Origin: Siphonodentalium dalli
Lineage: Eukaryota > Mollusca > Scaphopoda > Gadilida > Siphonodentaliidae
Direction: 5' to 3'
Assembly (NCBI GenBank): GCA_032622095.1
Contig: CP136062.1
Location: 140,014,351-140,078,350 of the forward strand
Length of the DNA stretch: 64,000 nt
Shown here one piece after another: positions 43,692-54,631 of this stretch; positions within the stretch are counted from its first letter, which is position 1; every line of letters begins with the position of its first letter. A program made the position numbers and the translations under genes. Below the pieces are notes generated by a model. It was given only the letters and a program-made list of their open reading frames with translations, had not been told where the DNA came from and did not search any database.

Positions 43692-44333
43692 TCAATGATG
43701 CTGTACCTACATGTAGGCTACATGTCAGATCGATAAAGTCTGCTTGCCTTTTAGTGTAAACATATTTATTCCAATCATAATAACTTATATACATTTGACA
43801 AAGTGCTAACAATAAAAATAGAATAGGATAAATGATTGATGGATTGGAAAAGGGATTAAACAACAAGCCCAAGGGCTTTTGTTAAGTTTGCTCCCTTTTT
43901 GTTTCGCGCCCACTCTTCATTAAGTGTAGAGGGGGTCGGACGGGAAGGAATGGAAATATTATAATAATAATAATAATAATAGTAATGATGATGTCATGAG
44001 AGACAGGAAGAGAGAGATAGAGAGACAGCTTGCCTTTTGCTTTGGTGGCGATCATTTTGGAATGGGTGGGATGCTGGAAGTGGTTTGAAAGGAGGGAATA
44101 TATGGGTCCATGCTGGGCCATGCACCATAGTTTGACCTAAATCGGTCAAGACACTGAGAAATGACTTGGTATCGCTATTTGGACCCATCTGTGCGGAGAT
44201 TGGGTGGAGTGTGGAAAGGTGTAATGGAGCCACCATATAACATCCTTTGTTTGACCCAAGGCCACACATGAAAACTAATTTCTGGTGTTTTATCGATGTG
44301 TATATAGCCTACATGTAGCTACAGCATCATTGA
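43692..44333. mobile_element. Element with TCAATGATGCTGTA inverted ends
   Basis: TCAATGATGCTGTACCTACA at the left and TGTAGCTACAGCATCATTGA at the right are inverse; ACATGTAGGCTA is mirrored just inside. An inner block (43755-43925) matches 6215-6400 in opposite orientation. Contains a short (ATA)n tract near 43961-43982. No ORF of note. Confidence 0.65.
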
Positions 44334-46459
44334 TATACGTTGTTCAACTACTATTGCGTTTACATGCAATAAATATTTTTATTGTGATCCATGTGACCGC
44401 AATGGGCTTCCGTACTGGAGCCATAAAGTAAATTTAACTTATTAAATTTGATTTTTAGATAGCCTGTTATCCAAAAACATCTACAGAAGACATACATGTA
44501 TATGACTAAAATTAATTATTTTTATATATATTATCAATATTAGATTGTTGTTATCACTGGGAATTAAATGAAATTGGCATACAGTCTCCCATTAAATTGA
44601 GCAAGCAGTTATTAACCTCTTCGCTGCTATGACGTCCGTAACTATTACGGACGTAAAAGTGCACGCCGTGTGCTATATGGTCCGTAGGTACTACGGACCT
44701 ACTTCAGTACACTAGCAGTAGGCCATTATACATAACTGGAACTCAGAGATTGGTGCATCGGAATAACTGTATCTCGACGTTTCAAACAGTGTATGATGTT
44801 CCACGATTGTGAACGATAATAGCCTTTCAGCTGAGTCAGTTTTATGGTTCTTGTGATATTCCCGTTATATTTTCCCATTGGAAAATGGCAATAACATCAA
44901 TAGCCCAGCACACAATAGTCAGGTTCGAAAATCTAAAAAAAAGCCTCTAGAAACGAAGGTGCAGGCATTTTTCTTTCAGAAGCTTTTGAGAATTGTTTCT
45001 AAAGGTATTTTTCAAAAACCAATGTTGGCAAGTTGACAAATTGTTATATCTGGTTTAAAATGGCAATTCAAAATGGCCGCCATCAAAACAAAGTCTAACT
45101 GTACGTTTGTTGTTATATGTTGCTCTAAGACGTTTTAATATTGAGTATTTCTGTACTTTCGAACTAATTGGAACAAGAAGAAGTATACACAGAACATATG
45201 TAGTAATTTAAAGTGAAAATTTCTGACTTTTAACCCCATTTATGCTCATAAAATTACAACAAAAAAGCGAATTTGATAAATTATTACGGTCTTAAATGGC
45301 AGAAAGTGAAATATGCTGGGAACGTATTCTCCAAATTGTATAGACAGTTGTGTCTAAATGTAATTTGTAGCCTGATTCCAGAAAACAATGTTGGCAACTC
45401 GACAAATAATTATTTCTCACCTAAAATGACAATTCAAAAGTCTAGATTTTCGTGTTTACTGTTATATGTTGTTCTAAGACGTTTGAATATTATGCATTTC
45501 CGTAATTTCGAACGAATTGTGACAAGAGACACTATACACAGAACATATGTGGTAATCTAAAGTGAACATATTTGACATTTAACCCACTTTATGCCAAAAA
45601 ATGACAAAAAAAACCCCGCAAATTTTATAAATTATTGCGGTCTTAAATGGCAGAAAGTGAAATATATCCTTCAAATGGTAATTATTTCTGACATAAAATG
45701 ACAATTCAAAATGGCCGATATAATAATCAGTTAAAAATTCAAAAATTATCAGTAATATTATGAAACTGGTTCATCAGTACCCGATGCGACACAATTTGCC
45801 ACCATATAACCAAAAATGGTCACATAAAAGCCTTATTACGTGCGCTCGCGCAACAGTATGGCGATCAGACAGATTCGTAGGTTGGTGTCACCCAACTCCG
45901 TTTCACTCCATGACGTCACCAAAAACGACGTAAAACCTCGTGGCGTTCTGACATTTGTACTGTGCCGCGTTATTGCTATGTTTATTTTATGTGTTGTTTT
46001 CGATTATTTGTTTGTCGCCGATATCGCCATTTGTCGGGATTCCCTGTTTCTATATTTAAAACTGGCATGCTCGTAGTGAGCCTTGATTTTGATTTTTTCT
46101 CCCATGTCAAAATACGTCAGAGTTATGACAAAAATAGATCGACCTACATTTTCTCCATCAGAACTCTACATCAAAGAGTCTATAGACACCTTCGGGACAT
46201 ACATAGACTCCTTCATTTGGGTATTTTTACTTATAATTGGGAAGTTTTATTATTTTTGGTTCGTGCGAAGACCTCTTTTTATCGTGCGGGAAAAGAGAGA
46301 CATTCAAAACGCGATTTCGTAATTCGACGCAATAGGCTGAATAGCCTATATAACATTCAGCCGAGTTTCGGGTCAAATACGACGAATGACGTAACACAAA
46401 ACAAAACGCATCTGTTGACACAAACACCGTTTGAAGAGTTTATTATTACATAAAATGAT

Positions 46460-46508
46460 CGTTATTGATTAATTATTGATTAATTATTGATTAATTATTG
46501 ATATTTAT
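46460..46508. repeat. Tandem ATTGATTAATT repeat
   Basis: About four units of TTATTGATTAA at the end of an AT-rich stretch inside the left half of the 6.7-kb element. Confidence 0.75.
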
Positions 46509-46683
46509 TGTTGCATATTGGCTGCTATCAATATTTACACAAATAGTATTAATTATTTCTTATAATTGCTCCTTTGGTCAACTTTGACTATCGGAAAATG
46601 AAAAATCAAAATATGCCGCTGAAAAAATTGTAATCGATATTAAAGTCTCATCCTTTCGGCAACATGGAATTGGTTTTAATTAC

Positions 46684-47160
46684 TTAAAGGTACTCAACCC
46701 GATAAAACTCCTCTCAATTACTATTTCAATGGCTTCGGGGGTCAAAAATATTTGATTCGAGTCGAGGAAGTCACCCATCAAAGCTCAGATTTGTTAGATA
46801 TCGATTTTAGAAATCTATTATTTTTCATTATCGGGAATACTATCTGGCCCAGAACTCAGTCAAAATTGCGTTAAAATTACCACTTGATTTTAGAGTTATT
46901 CATCCTTGTCTGTTTGAATAGATTTGGAGTACACATCCAGAGCAGATTACGGCAGTTATTAGTACGCATCTCGAGAACATAACAAATTTGAAAAATCAAT
47001 ATCTAATAACTCTGAGCTTTGTTTGATGGGTTCCTCGACTCGAATCAAATATTTTTTACCCCCAAAGCCAAAGAAATAGTAATATAGGACCCTCTGATCG
47101 GATTGTTGTTGTTGGAATCTGTTGAGATGGGGACCCTCTTTACGGGTTGAGTACCTTTAA
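46684..47160. mobile_element. GGTACTCAA MITE, intact copy
   Basis: TTAAAGGTACTCAACCCGATA to ACGGGTTGAGTACCTTTAA, perfectly inverse ends including TTAA. It interrupts the left half of the 6.7-kb element. Nearly identical to 52164-52651, which indicates recent activity. Confidence 0.92.
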
Positions 47161-47314
47161 GTAAAATACAGTGAAATTATTTTTTAAATTATTGTTTATT
47201 ACATTTTTGCGCACGTTGGCATCTCTCTGAGTGCATTCTAGTTTATTATTGCAGTCAGTTCCATAGTTGCAGCATCGATCTATATTAAAAATACAATATA
47301 CGTCGATGGTTGCA

Positions 47315-48470
47315 GAGTGGTGTGCAGGGTGACTCTGATTTTCTGCATGTACACCTTGCTGTTACACACCCCTTATTGCATCCGCATTTGATTACTTCGA
47401 GACATGATTATGAAATGGGTTCTAGTGATATCATGGTTGGATCTAATCGACCATTTTCTTCTTTCCAACCCATTATCGAAGGATCGGTAATGTTTGTGCA
47501 GGAATGGTTGCTTGTTTCCAAACTAAAACCTAGTAGTTTGTTCTCAAAAGGTGGCAATGAAATGAGTCACTAGTTGGTAGAAGCTTTTCAGGAGATTCAG
47601 TCAAAGGGAACACCATGAATCTCGCATTGTTGAGTTTTGCATCGGAAACTCCATACAACTTGCATACAAAATGTTCAGCACTTTCAATTGTTTCAGTGGA
47701 TATTGCCATATTACCTATACCCTTTAAGAGTTCGCAACATTCCATGTAAATCTTCCATAATGATCGTTTAGACACCCCATATATGAACGAAGTTCAATCA
47801 CACCCCGTTAAAGCATGAAACGCAAGGATATAGTTCAGAGTGTCGCTCGGTATCTGGGTGGCAACACCCCTGATGCATAAAATTTTAGGGCTTTTGGAAG
47901 TTCCAGCCATCATGAACACATCACAATCTGCAGGGAATTTGTTTAGGTAACCAAGCAATAACACTAGAACATCGACGTCCCCACTTACCACAATAACTTA
48001 TTTCAGATTGCAACCCATGCTGTCATCAAGTGAATGAAGGATAAATCTAGTGTCAGCCTCTTCGTGATTAGACTCTAACCCTTTCAATTCTGTTCTCTCT
48101 ACCGAACAATCTACTCTGCAATCTTCGGGGGACCCCCCCCCCCCCCCCCATGCAACAACAACAGTAACACCTTCGGTTTTCGCTTTGGTAACCCTTTGGT
48201 AACCAGTTCTCGAGACAAGAGACCATTCAAATCGGACTTTGCCTATGGCCACAACAATTAAGGGCCTGACCGTCAATGACAATACCTGCACGGGGGGATG
48301 GTGTCATTGCTGTTAGGCAGGATACTTTCTCGATCAGAGCGTCACTAAGCATTGCTTTGTTTCCAGTTCGAAGTGTTTTAATTGTCTCGTATAATGCTAT
48401 TGGAACAGGCATGAGTTCATGTTGTAAAACAGATCGAAGGGTATTACATCGTCTTGTAGTTGCCCTTCAT
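47315..48470 (-). pseudogene. Inverted, broken copy of a PIN-like / FHALTGCD / Cys-rich-tail gene
   Basis: Reading the minus strand from about 48470 down: 'LQHELMPVPIALYETIKTLR', 'GIVIDGQAL', a junction deleting the middle, 'ESNHEEADTRFILHSLD', 'GDVDVLVLLLGYLNKFP', 'NYILAFHALTGCD' (stop), 'SFIYGVSKRSLWKIY', and a decayed tail near 47320-47540. This is the layout of a widespread, uncharacterised invertebrate family with a PIN/FEN-like acidic core (IDG, EADTR, DVDVL) followed by the FHALTGCDTTS motif. Frameshifts, stops and a C-run (48126-48150) break it. Family recognition is from memory. Confidence 0.7.
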
Positions 48471-48497
48471 GTCGGCAGGGCAGTCAACTTGCAAACA

Positions 48498-50030
48498 CTG
48501 ACACCATCTCACCGTGCAGGTATTGCCATTAACGGCCAGGCCCTTGTTGTGGCCATAGGTAAACCGGAAAAGATAAATACATTTGGAGATTTGGCCGATG
48601 TATTCTCAGTGTGCTTGTTGAATAAGGGCGAAAGCTATGTCTGGATTGATGTAATGTTCTACAGATACTCGGATAAATATATCAAGACTGCCACCAGATC
48701 GGGAAGAAGTCGCAATGTACCATTGATCCGAAGGACAATAACAAATCATGATGTTCCCATCCCTCAAAATTGCAAAAGTTTCATTTTGTTGTCTGACAAC
48801 AAGTCCGATTTGAATGGATTCTTGTCTCGAGAACTTGTTAGCAAAGCGAAAATAGAATGTGTTACTGTTGTTGTTGCAGGGGGTTCCCAATTAAGAGATT
48901 GCAGAGTAGATTGTCCGGTAGGTGGAACAGACTTGAAAGGGTTAGAGTCTAATCACGAAGCGGCTGGACTCTGATACAAGTTATTGTGGTAAGTAGGGAG
49001 GTCGATGTCTAGTGGTTGCTTGGTTACCTAGACAAAGTTCCTGCAAATTGTGATGTGTCCATGATGGCTGGAACGTCCAAAAGCTCTAAAATTATACCCA
49101 TCAGGGATGTTGCCACCCAAATACCGAGCGACGCTCTGAACTATATTCTTGCGTTTCATGCTTTAACAGGATGTGATTCAACTTCGTTCATATATGGGGT
49201 GTCTAAAAGATCTACATGGAATATTTACCTGGAAGGTTGTGAACTCTTAACGAGTATAGGTAATATTGCAATATCCACTGAAACAATTGAAAGTGCTGAA
49301 CATTTTGTATGCAAGTTGTATAGTTTCCTATTCAAAACTCAACAATGTAAGATTCAGGATGTTCCCTCGGACAGAATCTCCCGAAAAGCTTCCACCAACC
49401 AGTGACTCATTTCATTACCGGTACCACCTTTTGAGAACAAACTACCACGTTTCATATATGTATATAGGAGGTATGGCACAGCAGCAATGTTATATATTTT
49501 ATGCCTCCGAAACATGGCGAGCATTGCTCTTAGAACATGATTGGGACTATACAACACACCAGGCGCCTATTTTTAGAAGCAAATTTGATTTTTGAGACAA
49601 TGCATTTTTTTTTTAGATTGGGTGGGATACGAACCCCGGCCCGACGGCGAGCGTGGTCGTGTGGTATTGACGTCGGACTTTGAGTCACAAGGCGCGCTCG
49701 CCGTCGGGCCGGGGTTCGTATCCCACCCAATCTCAAAAAAATTGCATTGTCTCAAAAATCAAATTTACCACGTTTTAGTTTGGAAACAAGCAGCCATTCA
49801 TATGCAAACATTCCCGGATGTTTCGACAATGGGATGGAAAGAAGAAAATGGTCGATTAGATCCAACCATGATGTCACTAGAACCCATTCCAAAATCAAGT
49901 CTCGAAATAATCAAATGTGGGTGCAAGAAGGGGTGTGTAACAGCAAGGTGTATACATGTAGAAAATCAGAGTTACCCTGCACACCACTCTGCAATTGTGG
50001 AACTGACTGCAATAATAAATAAGGATCTTT
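48498..50030 (+). pseudogene. Plus-strand copy of the PIN-like / FHALTGCD / Cys-rich-tail gene, broken
   Basis: From 48504 the frame runs SHRAGIAINGQALVVAIGKP, 'VWIDVMFYRYSDKYIKTATR', 'NKSDLNGFLSRELVSKAK' and 'LKGLESNHEAAGL' (stop at 48972). It then continues in another frame with 'NYILAFHALTGCDSTSFIYG' and 'STWNIYLEGCELL'. After a 313-bp insertion it resumes at about 49770 with 'VWKQAAIHMQTFPDV', 'SSLEIIKCGCKKGCVTARC' and further Cys. The C-x-C-x3-C-x4-C tail is typical of this family. The acidic residues IDV, E-A and D are partly replaced. It is not functional as it stands. Confidence 0.72.
49453..49765. mobile_element. 313-bp insertion with 10-bp TSD, containing a tRNA-Gln-like palindrome (SINE-like)
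   Basis: TACCACGTTT at 49443-49452 and 49766-49775 flanks the insertion. The inverted sister copy in the left half lacks it. The right part (49581-49766) is a near-perfect palindrome with ~73-bp arms around a 41-base loop. The loop and inner arms read like a tRNA: a box-A-like TGGTCGTGTGG, GTCGGACTTTGAGTCACAAGG (anticodon loop CTTTGAG, anticodon TTG), and GGGGTTCGTATCCC as T-arm/box B. Confidence 0.75.
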
Positions 50031-50529
50031 TTGGTGACAATTTTTGGCTACATGAAGCAAGATTGTGTCGCATTGGGTGTTGATGAACCTGTATCATAAT
50101 ATTACTGATGATTTTCGAATTTTAACTGATTATTATATCGGCCATTTTGAGTTGTCATTTTATGTCAGAAATAATTATTGGTCGAGTTGCCAACATTGCT
50201 TTTTGGAATCAGATTACAAATTACATTTAGACACAACTGTATCAACCATTTGAAGAATATATTTCTGGAATATTTCACTTTCTGCCATTTAAGACGTCAA
50301 TAATTTATAACATTCGCATTTTTTTGTAATTTTTGGGCATAAAGTGGGTTAAATGTGAAACATATTCACTTTAAATTAGCGCATATGTTCTGTGTATAGT
50401 GTCACTTGTCACAATTCGTTCGAAAGTACGGAAATGCATAATATTCAAACGTCTTGGAACAATATATAACAGTAAACGAAAATCTAGACTTTATTCTGAT
50501 AGCGGCCATTTTGAATTGTCACTTTAGGT

Positions 50530-51055
50530 CAGGGGGGGGGGGGGGGGGGGGGGGTCGGACAAAATTTTCAGGCACGTATGGCATTTTTTCCCTTTCGATC
50601 ATTTTATGTACCCACCCACCCCCACCGCCAAATATTTTTCCGTTTTCGCCAGTTTTTTCCGACCATTTTTTGACACCCACCCCCCTTTTAACACTAAAAC
50701 AGATTTGCGGGGGGGAATTCACTGTAAACAGCTGTATATGAATTTATGTGCATACTATTTATCATGGATGTTAACATGGACATGTAAATAGGAATGAGTC
50801 ATTTTGAGGTCATTCGGCCAAAAAAACATGGCTGCCAGTGGCCATCTTGGATTTCAGAATTTGCAACAAAATACAACTGCCTGCAGTCAGTTTACCAGTT
50901 AGAATTACATTATTTCTCTCATTCAAAGTGGTTTTGAAGCCCAACTCCTTGCCAAAACACTAAAAAACAATCAGGAATTTTTTTTTTAGTTGCGGAAAAA
51001 ATTGCTTGTTGGTGGCTTTGACCACCCACCCATTTTTTTTCACCCCCCCCCCCTG
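50530..51055. mobile_element. G-tract-ended TIR element, copy 2
   Basis: CAGGGGGG to CCCCCCTG, flanked by TTTAGGT on both sides (7 bp). It interrupts the TTTAGGTCAGAAATAATTATT sequence of the right half of the 6.7-kb element. It shares all internal blocks with 2363-2942, including the minisatellite-like monomer. Confidence 0.85.
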
Positions 51056-51268
51056 TTTAGGTCAGAAATAATTATTTGTCGAGTTGCCAACATCGTTTTC
51101 TAGAATCAGAATACAAATTACATTTATACACAACTGTCTAAAACAATTTGAAGGATACTAGTATGTCCGGCATACTCCACAAAGCTTCTGAAAGAAAAAT
51201 GCCCGCACCTTTCACTTTTATTCCATTTCGAACCTGACTACAACGCCATTTAGCAGCGAAGAGGTTAA

Positions 51269-51770
51269 ACAAATTCAAAAATTTATTATTTTATTTAAAT
51301 TACTGATAATTTTTGTTTCCAATTAAATTGTATAAAAGATCAAAATGAGCACGAAGTCGCTGAATAAAGGCTCTCAAATGGATATTACAACAGCGTTATT
51401 TTTTTTTTTTTTTAGCAGTGATTTTAGTTTTTTAAATTTTATTTAAGTTTATTTTTAAAATGTTATATCGAAGAAGGTTGTCAATCTAAAAATTTTTTTT
51501 AAAGAAAAGTGTTTGAAACATCAAAATATGCATGTCACAAAGGAGCCTGTTTCAGCTAGTTATAACGTAAGGCCAAGTGCTGATAAACTAATCAAATTAT
51601 TTCTACATATATCTTGTCTCCTAGCAACAGTAAGCTACTTCCACTGGTCACACAGTTAATATGCATGGAAAGCTCCATTGTTATTAAAATGGCCATATCA
51701 AAATTAAGGAAACAGAACCATGTATGCAATACGAGTCTGTCAAATAGTCGTCCCCTAATTACATTGCCCA
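51269..51770. other. No gene seen
   Basis: AT-rich sequence with a poly-T run at about 51398-51414. A 60-codon ORF at 51614 has no protein-like features. Confidence 0.4.
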
Positions 51771-51984
51771 TTAACCCTTCTATAATAATAGTATAATACT
51801 CACTGATGAGTAGTTATCCATTAAGACGTGTTCAGATAATAAGTTAAAAAAAACGACCTGTGCACTTGTATTATCTGTCATCTGCTTGTATTTCCTGAAC
51901 ATCCCTTCAGATGAATAATAGCCCCTTCCAATGTAGACTATATTTACTGAATGGGAGAATCAGATTTAGTAAAGAAAGGGTTAA
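51771..51984. mobile_element. TTAA element, family 'CCCTTTCTATACTA', inverted copy
   Basis: TTAACCCTTCTATAATAATA at the left and GTAAAGAAAGGGTTAA at the right. Inner blocks GTTCAGATAATAAGTT, ATTATCTGTCATCTGCTTGT and TGAACATCCCTTC match 24589-24864 in part. Confidence 0.75.
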
Positions 51985-52163
51985 ATAAGCTTGGTACAAT
52001 GGCACATATATACGAAGATAGCCTCCCCTGTTTCATAGCAATTGCAGTGGGTTGCTATATTTTTGTCACAGGAAATTAATTTTAGGTGACTAGAAACCAG
52101 CACCATCCAGATTGAAAATAACCTTATGTTACATTCCTGTTGATTATTGAAATACATGTAATT

Positions 52164-52651
52164 TTAAAGGTACTCAACCCGATAAAACTCCTCTCAATTA
52201 CTATTTCAATGGCTTCAGGGGTCAAAAATATTTGATTCGAGTCGAGGAAGTCACCCATCAAAGCTCAGATTTGTTAGATATCGATTTTAGAAATCTATTA
52301 TTTTTCATTATCGGGAATTCTTTCTGGCCCAGAAGACAATCAAAAATTCGTTATTATTACCCACTTGATTATAGAGTTATCCATCCTTGTCTGTTTGAAT
52401 AGAATTTTGGCGTAAAATCTCGAGCAGGTTACCAAATTGACGGCAGTTATTGGTACTCATCTCGAGAACATAAGAATTTTCTAAAATCAATATCTAATAA
52501 CTCTGAGCTTTGTTTGATGGGTTCCTCGACTCGAATCAAATATTTTTTACCCCCAAAGCCAAAGAAATAGTAATATAGGACCCTCTGATCGGATTGTTGT
52601 TGTTGGAATCTGTTGAGATGGGGACCCTCTTTACGGGTTGAGTACCTTTAA
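52164..52651. mobile_element. GGTACTCAA MITE, intact copy
   Basis: Ends TTAAAGGTACTCAACCCG / CGGGTTGAGTACCTTTAA. Nearly identical in order and sequence to 46684-47160, with a small extra segment around 52385-52420. Confidence 0.92.
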
Positions 52652-52719
52652 ACACTGCACCGTCAGTCAAATAAATAAACTTTTCCTTTTCTGAATGAAT
52701 ACGAACTAAAAGCGCTATA

Positions 52720-53125
52720 TTAAAGGCACCGATGGCATTCGCGGTGGGTATGTTGTTAAAATAGACTTAAATAGTCACATGCACCCATTAAAACTGCCAT
52801 AAACAGAAAGAATATTAAAATATAGTCATATTTTATTCTTATACCAATCACAAATATCGTGTAAATAGTATGTTATTGTCAAGTTTGTACACTTTATTAT
52901 GTAAACACAAGCCCGTTTCCGTAACATTTTGGGACTTTGTTTACATTAAAAAAAAGTGTAATAACTTGACAATAACATACCATTTACGCGATATTTGATT
53001 GGTATAAGAACAAAAGCTATCTATATTTTAATATTCTTTCTGCTTATATATGGCGGTTTTAACGGAAGTGACCATTTTAACAGCAACTTGATAATACCCA
53101 CCGCGAAGCCCATCCGTCCCTTTAA
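52720..53125. mobile_element. TTAA-bounded palindromic element
   Basis: TTAAAGGCACCGATGG at the left is mirrored by CCATCCGTCCCTTTAA at the right. The arms continue (CGCGGTGGGTAT, AAAGAATATTAAAATATAG, CTTATACCAATCA, TATGTTATTGTCAAG) to a centre near 52920. 406 bp, arms about 190 bp with indels. Non-coding. Confidence 0.85.
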
Positions 53126-54223
53126 GTAATGATGCCCACCGTAGCCGTTTGTTTGGTCGTGGATACCACCATCACCGACTGGGCTAAACAAGACTGGCAA
53201 GCATATATAGGTTTCGAATCCATACATAGGCGAGAATAGGAACCGATTCTTAAATCGTATAGGGAATACGCCACTGTCGACCATAAATGTACTCCGATCG
53301 CATACTGATGATTCTGGATGTACCTGACGAACTGTTTACTTACCCTATCGCAAATAAATATCGCCATTGCGTGTGTGATCTTGTTTCAAAATGGACGACC
53401 CACTTGCTTCCGTAAACTTCAAGTGACAACCAGTTTGGTTGGATGCAAGGATATGGGCATTTTGATGCCACGTCAAATGGTAAGTTTGCGCCACCTAAGT
53501 TCCCCTTATTACAATATATATATGGTGTATATATACGTGAATAATTTGGGGGCGGAATAAATCTTATTCATTTATACGGTAAATATATTTATGTCATTTG
53601 AATCAGCAATAGTTCTTACACCCATCCCGTTGAGAATAAGAACAATTGGGTTAAACCCAACTCGAAATTGAATGTTTTTCTGTGACTTTTGTGAGCCGAT
53701 ATCGCAATAGACATTGAAGAAATTCCATAATTTTACATGACACAAAGCTAAATCGCTCACCGTCACACTGACAAAGTCACTCAAATCGTGAAATTTTTCG
53801 AATTGGGACCATCAGTGGATGGACCACAGGAACAGATCATATATATTATAACAAAGAAATATATTCCCCGCGTTATATTTTTCGACTTTAGAAGGTTCCC
53901 TGTCAAAACTTCAAAAAGTTCCCAGGTTTTGTACTGATGGAATATGATCTCCACGGGCGTAAAAGTGTGGTCCGACACACCCATGTTCACATTAGAACTT
54001 CCTAATGATACCGCCTGCTTCAACATCAACTGACACGTGTATTATCATTATACAGCTGCATAATTATGCGAGTCATCCGCTTATTCCATTGAAATTCAGC
54101 TTTGATTCCTCTTATCCCCTGCCAAGATCGAGGCACAGATGAGCCCGGGCCATCAGCAGTGTAACCGCTGGCGATTCCATGATATGACGTTGATATGTCT
54201 GGGGGATATATATGAATCACAAT
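53126..54223. other. No gene supported; two GTAAGT-adjacent ATGs noted
   Basis: On the minus strand an ATG at about 53367 is followed eight codons later by GTAAGT; on the plus strand an ATG in AAAATGGACG near 53391 opens an 11-codon frame and CAAATGGTAAGT ends at about 53485. These could be short first exons of divergent genes, but no second exon was found. Minus-strand ORFs at 53572-54220 lack recognisable domains. Confidence 0.25.
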
Positions 54224-54631
54224 GTTAGTGTATCTCCGAGTTCTGGCAGGTTGGTTTAAATATATTTTAATAGTATATTAATATACAGAGACTAGGAGAT
54301 TGGAGGACAAGTTCTCGAAACTTATATGGACCTCCGCTCCCCAACCGACAGCTTCTGGTGGGGTTCGGAATTGGCAAAATAGCTGGGAGCTGTGGTGTGC
54401 TCGTGTAATCTATAACTACCGATCGAACTACTTGGCTCTACTTGGCTCTAGGAATGGATATATAATATTAGGAGTCTCGTTTTCAGTTTTAATCTAGCCA
54501 TCTGTTCATCCAGGCATGTTCCTGTATATACATGTATAATTTATATTTTATCTGTGAATACAATGTAATGCAGCTTGTTTTGCCAATTTCGAACCCCACC
54601 AGAGACTGTCGTAACTCGGAGATACACCAAC
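54224..54631. mobile_element. Nested inverted-repeat element
   Basis: GTTAGTGTATCTCCGAGTT (54224) is mirrored by AACTCGGAGATACACCAAC (54613-54631). Inside, TCTGGTGGGGTTCGGAATTG (54353) is mirrored by CAATTTCGAACCCCACCAGA (~54583-54602). Four matching arms in order make a foldback of about 408 bp with a unique centre. Confidence 0.7.

Larger units (their letters stand above)
44612..51268. mobile_element. 6.7-kb TTAA-bounded element, an imperfect giant inverted duplication
   Basis: Ends are TTAACCTCTTCGCTGCTA and TAGCAGCGAAGAGGTTAA. The two halves mirror each other: GTCAGGTTCGAAA, CATTTTTCTTTCAGAAGCTT, CCAACATTG, the 'CAGAACATATG' and 'TTCGAA' blocks and the gene fragments all reappear in reverse order. 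The centre lies between about 48306 and 48498. Just inside the left end are two perfect short dyads (ACGTCCGTAA..TTACGGACGT and GGTCCGTAGG..CTACGGACC). TTAA ends suggest piggyBac or Kolobok ancestry, but no transposase was seen. The left half carries a MITE (46684-47160); the right half carries two insertions. Confidence 0.82.

Noticed and set aside
43882-44269. Minus-strand ORFs of 79 and 91 codons
   Set aside because: Low-complexity composition driven by (ATA)n and repeat sequence inside a TIR element.
45840-46453. ORFs of 78-163 codons in the left half of the 6.7-kb element
   Set aside because: No recognisable motif and three overlapping frames open at once. Most likely chance within the element; not listed as a gene.
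49620-49720. Functional tRNA-Gln gene
   Set aside because: The anticodon stem is mismatched (TCGGA against TCACA), the acceptor stem is not formed, and the sequence sits in the loop and inner arms of a long palindrome.
53021-54220. Series of minus-strand ORFs of 64-87 codons
   Set aside because: They overlap a palindromic element or end at random stops, with no domain and no consistent splice sites between them.
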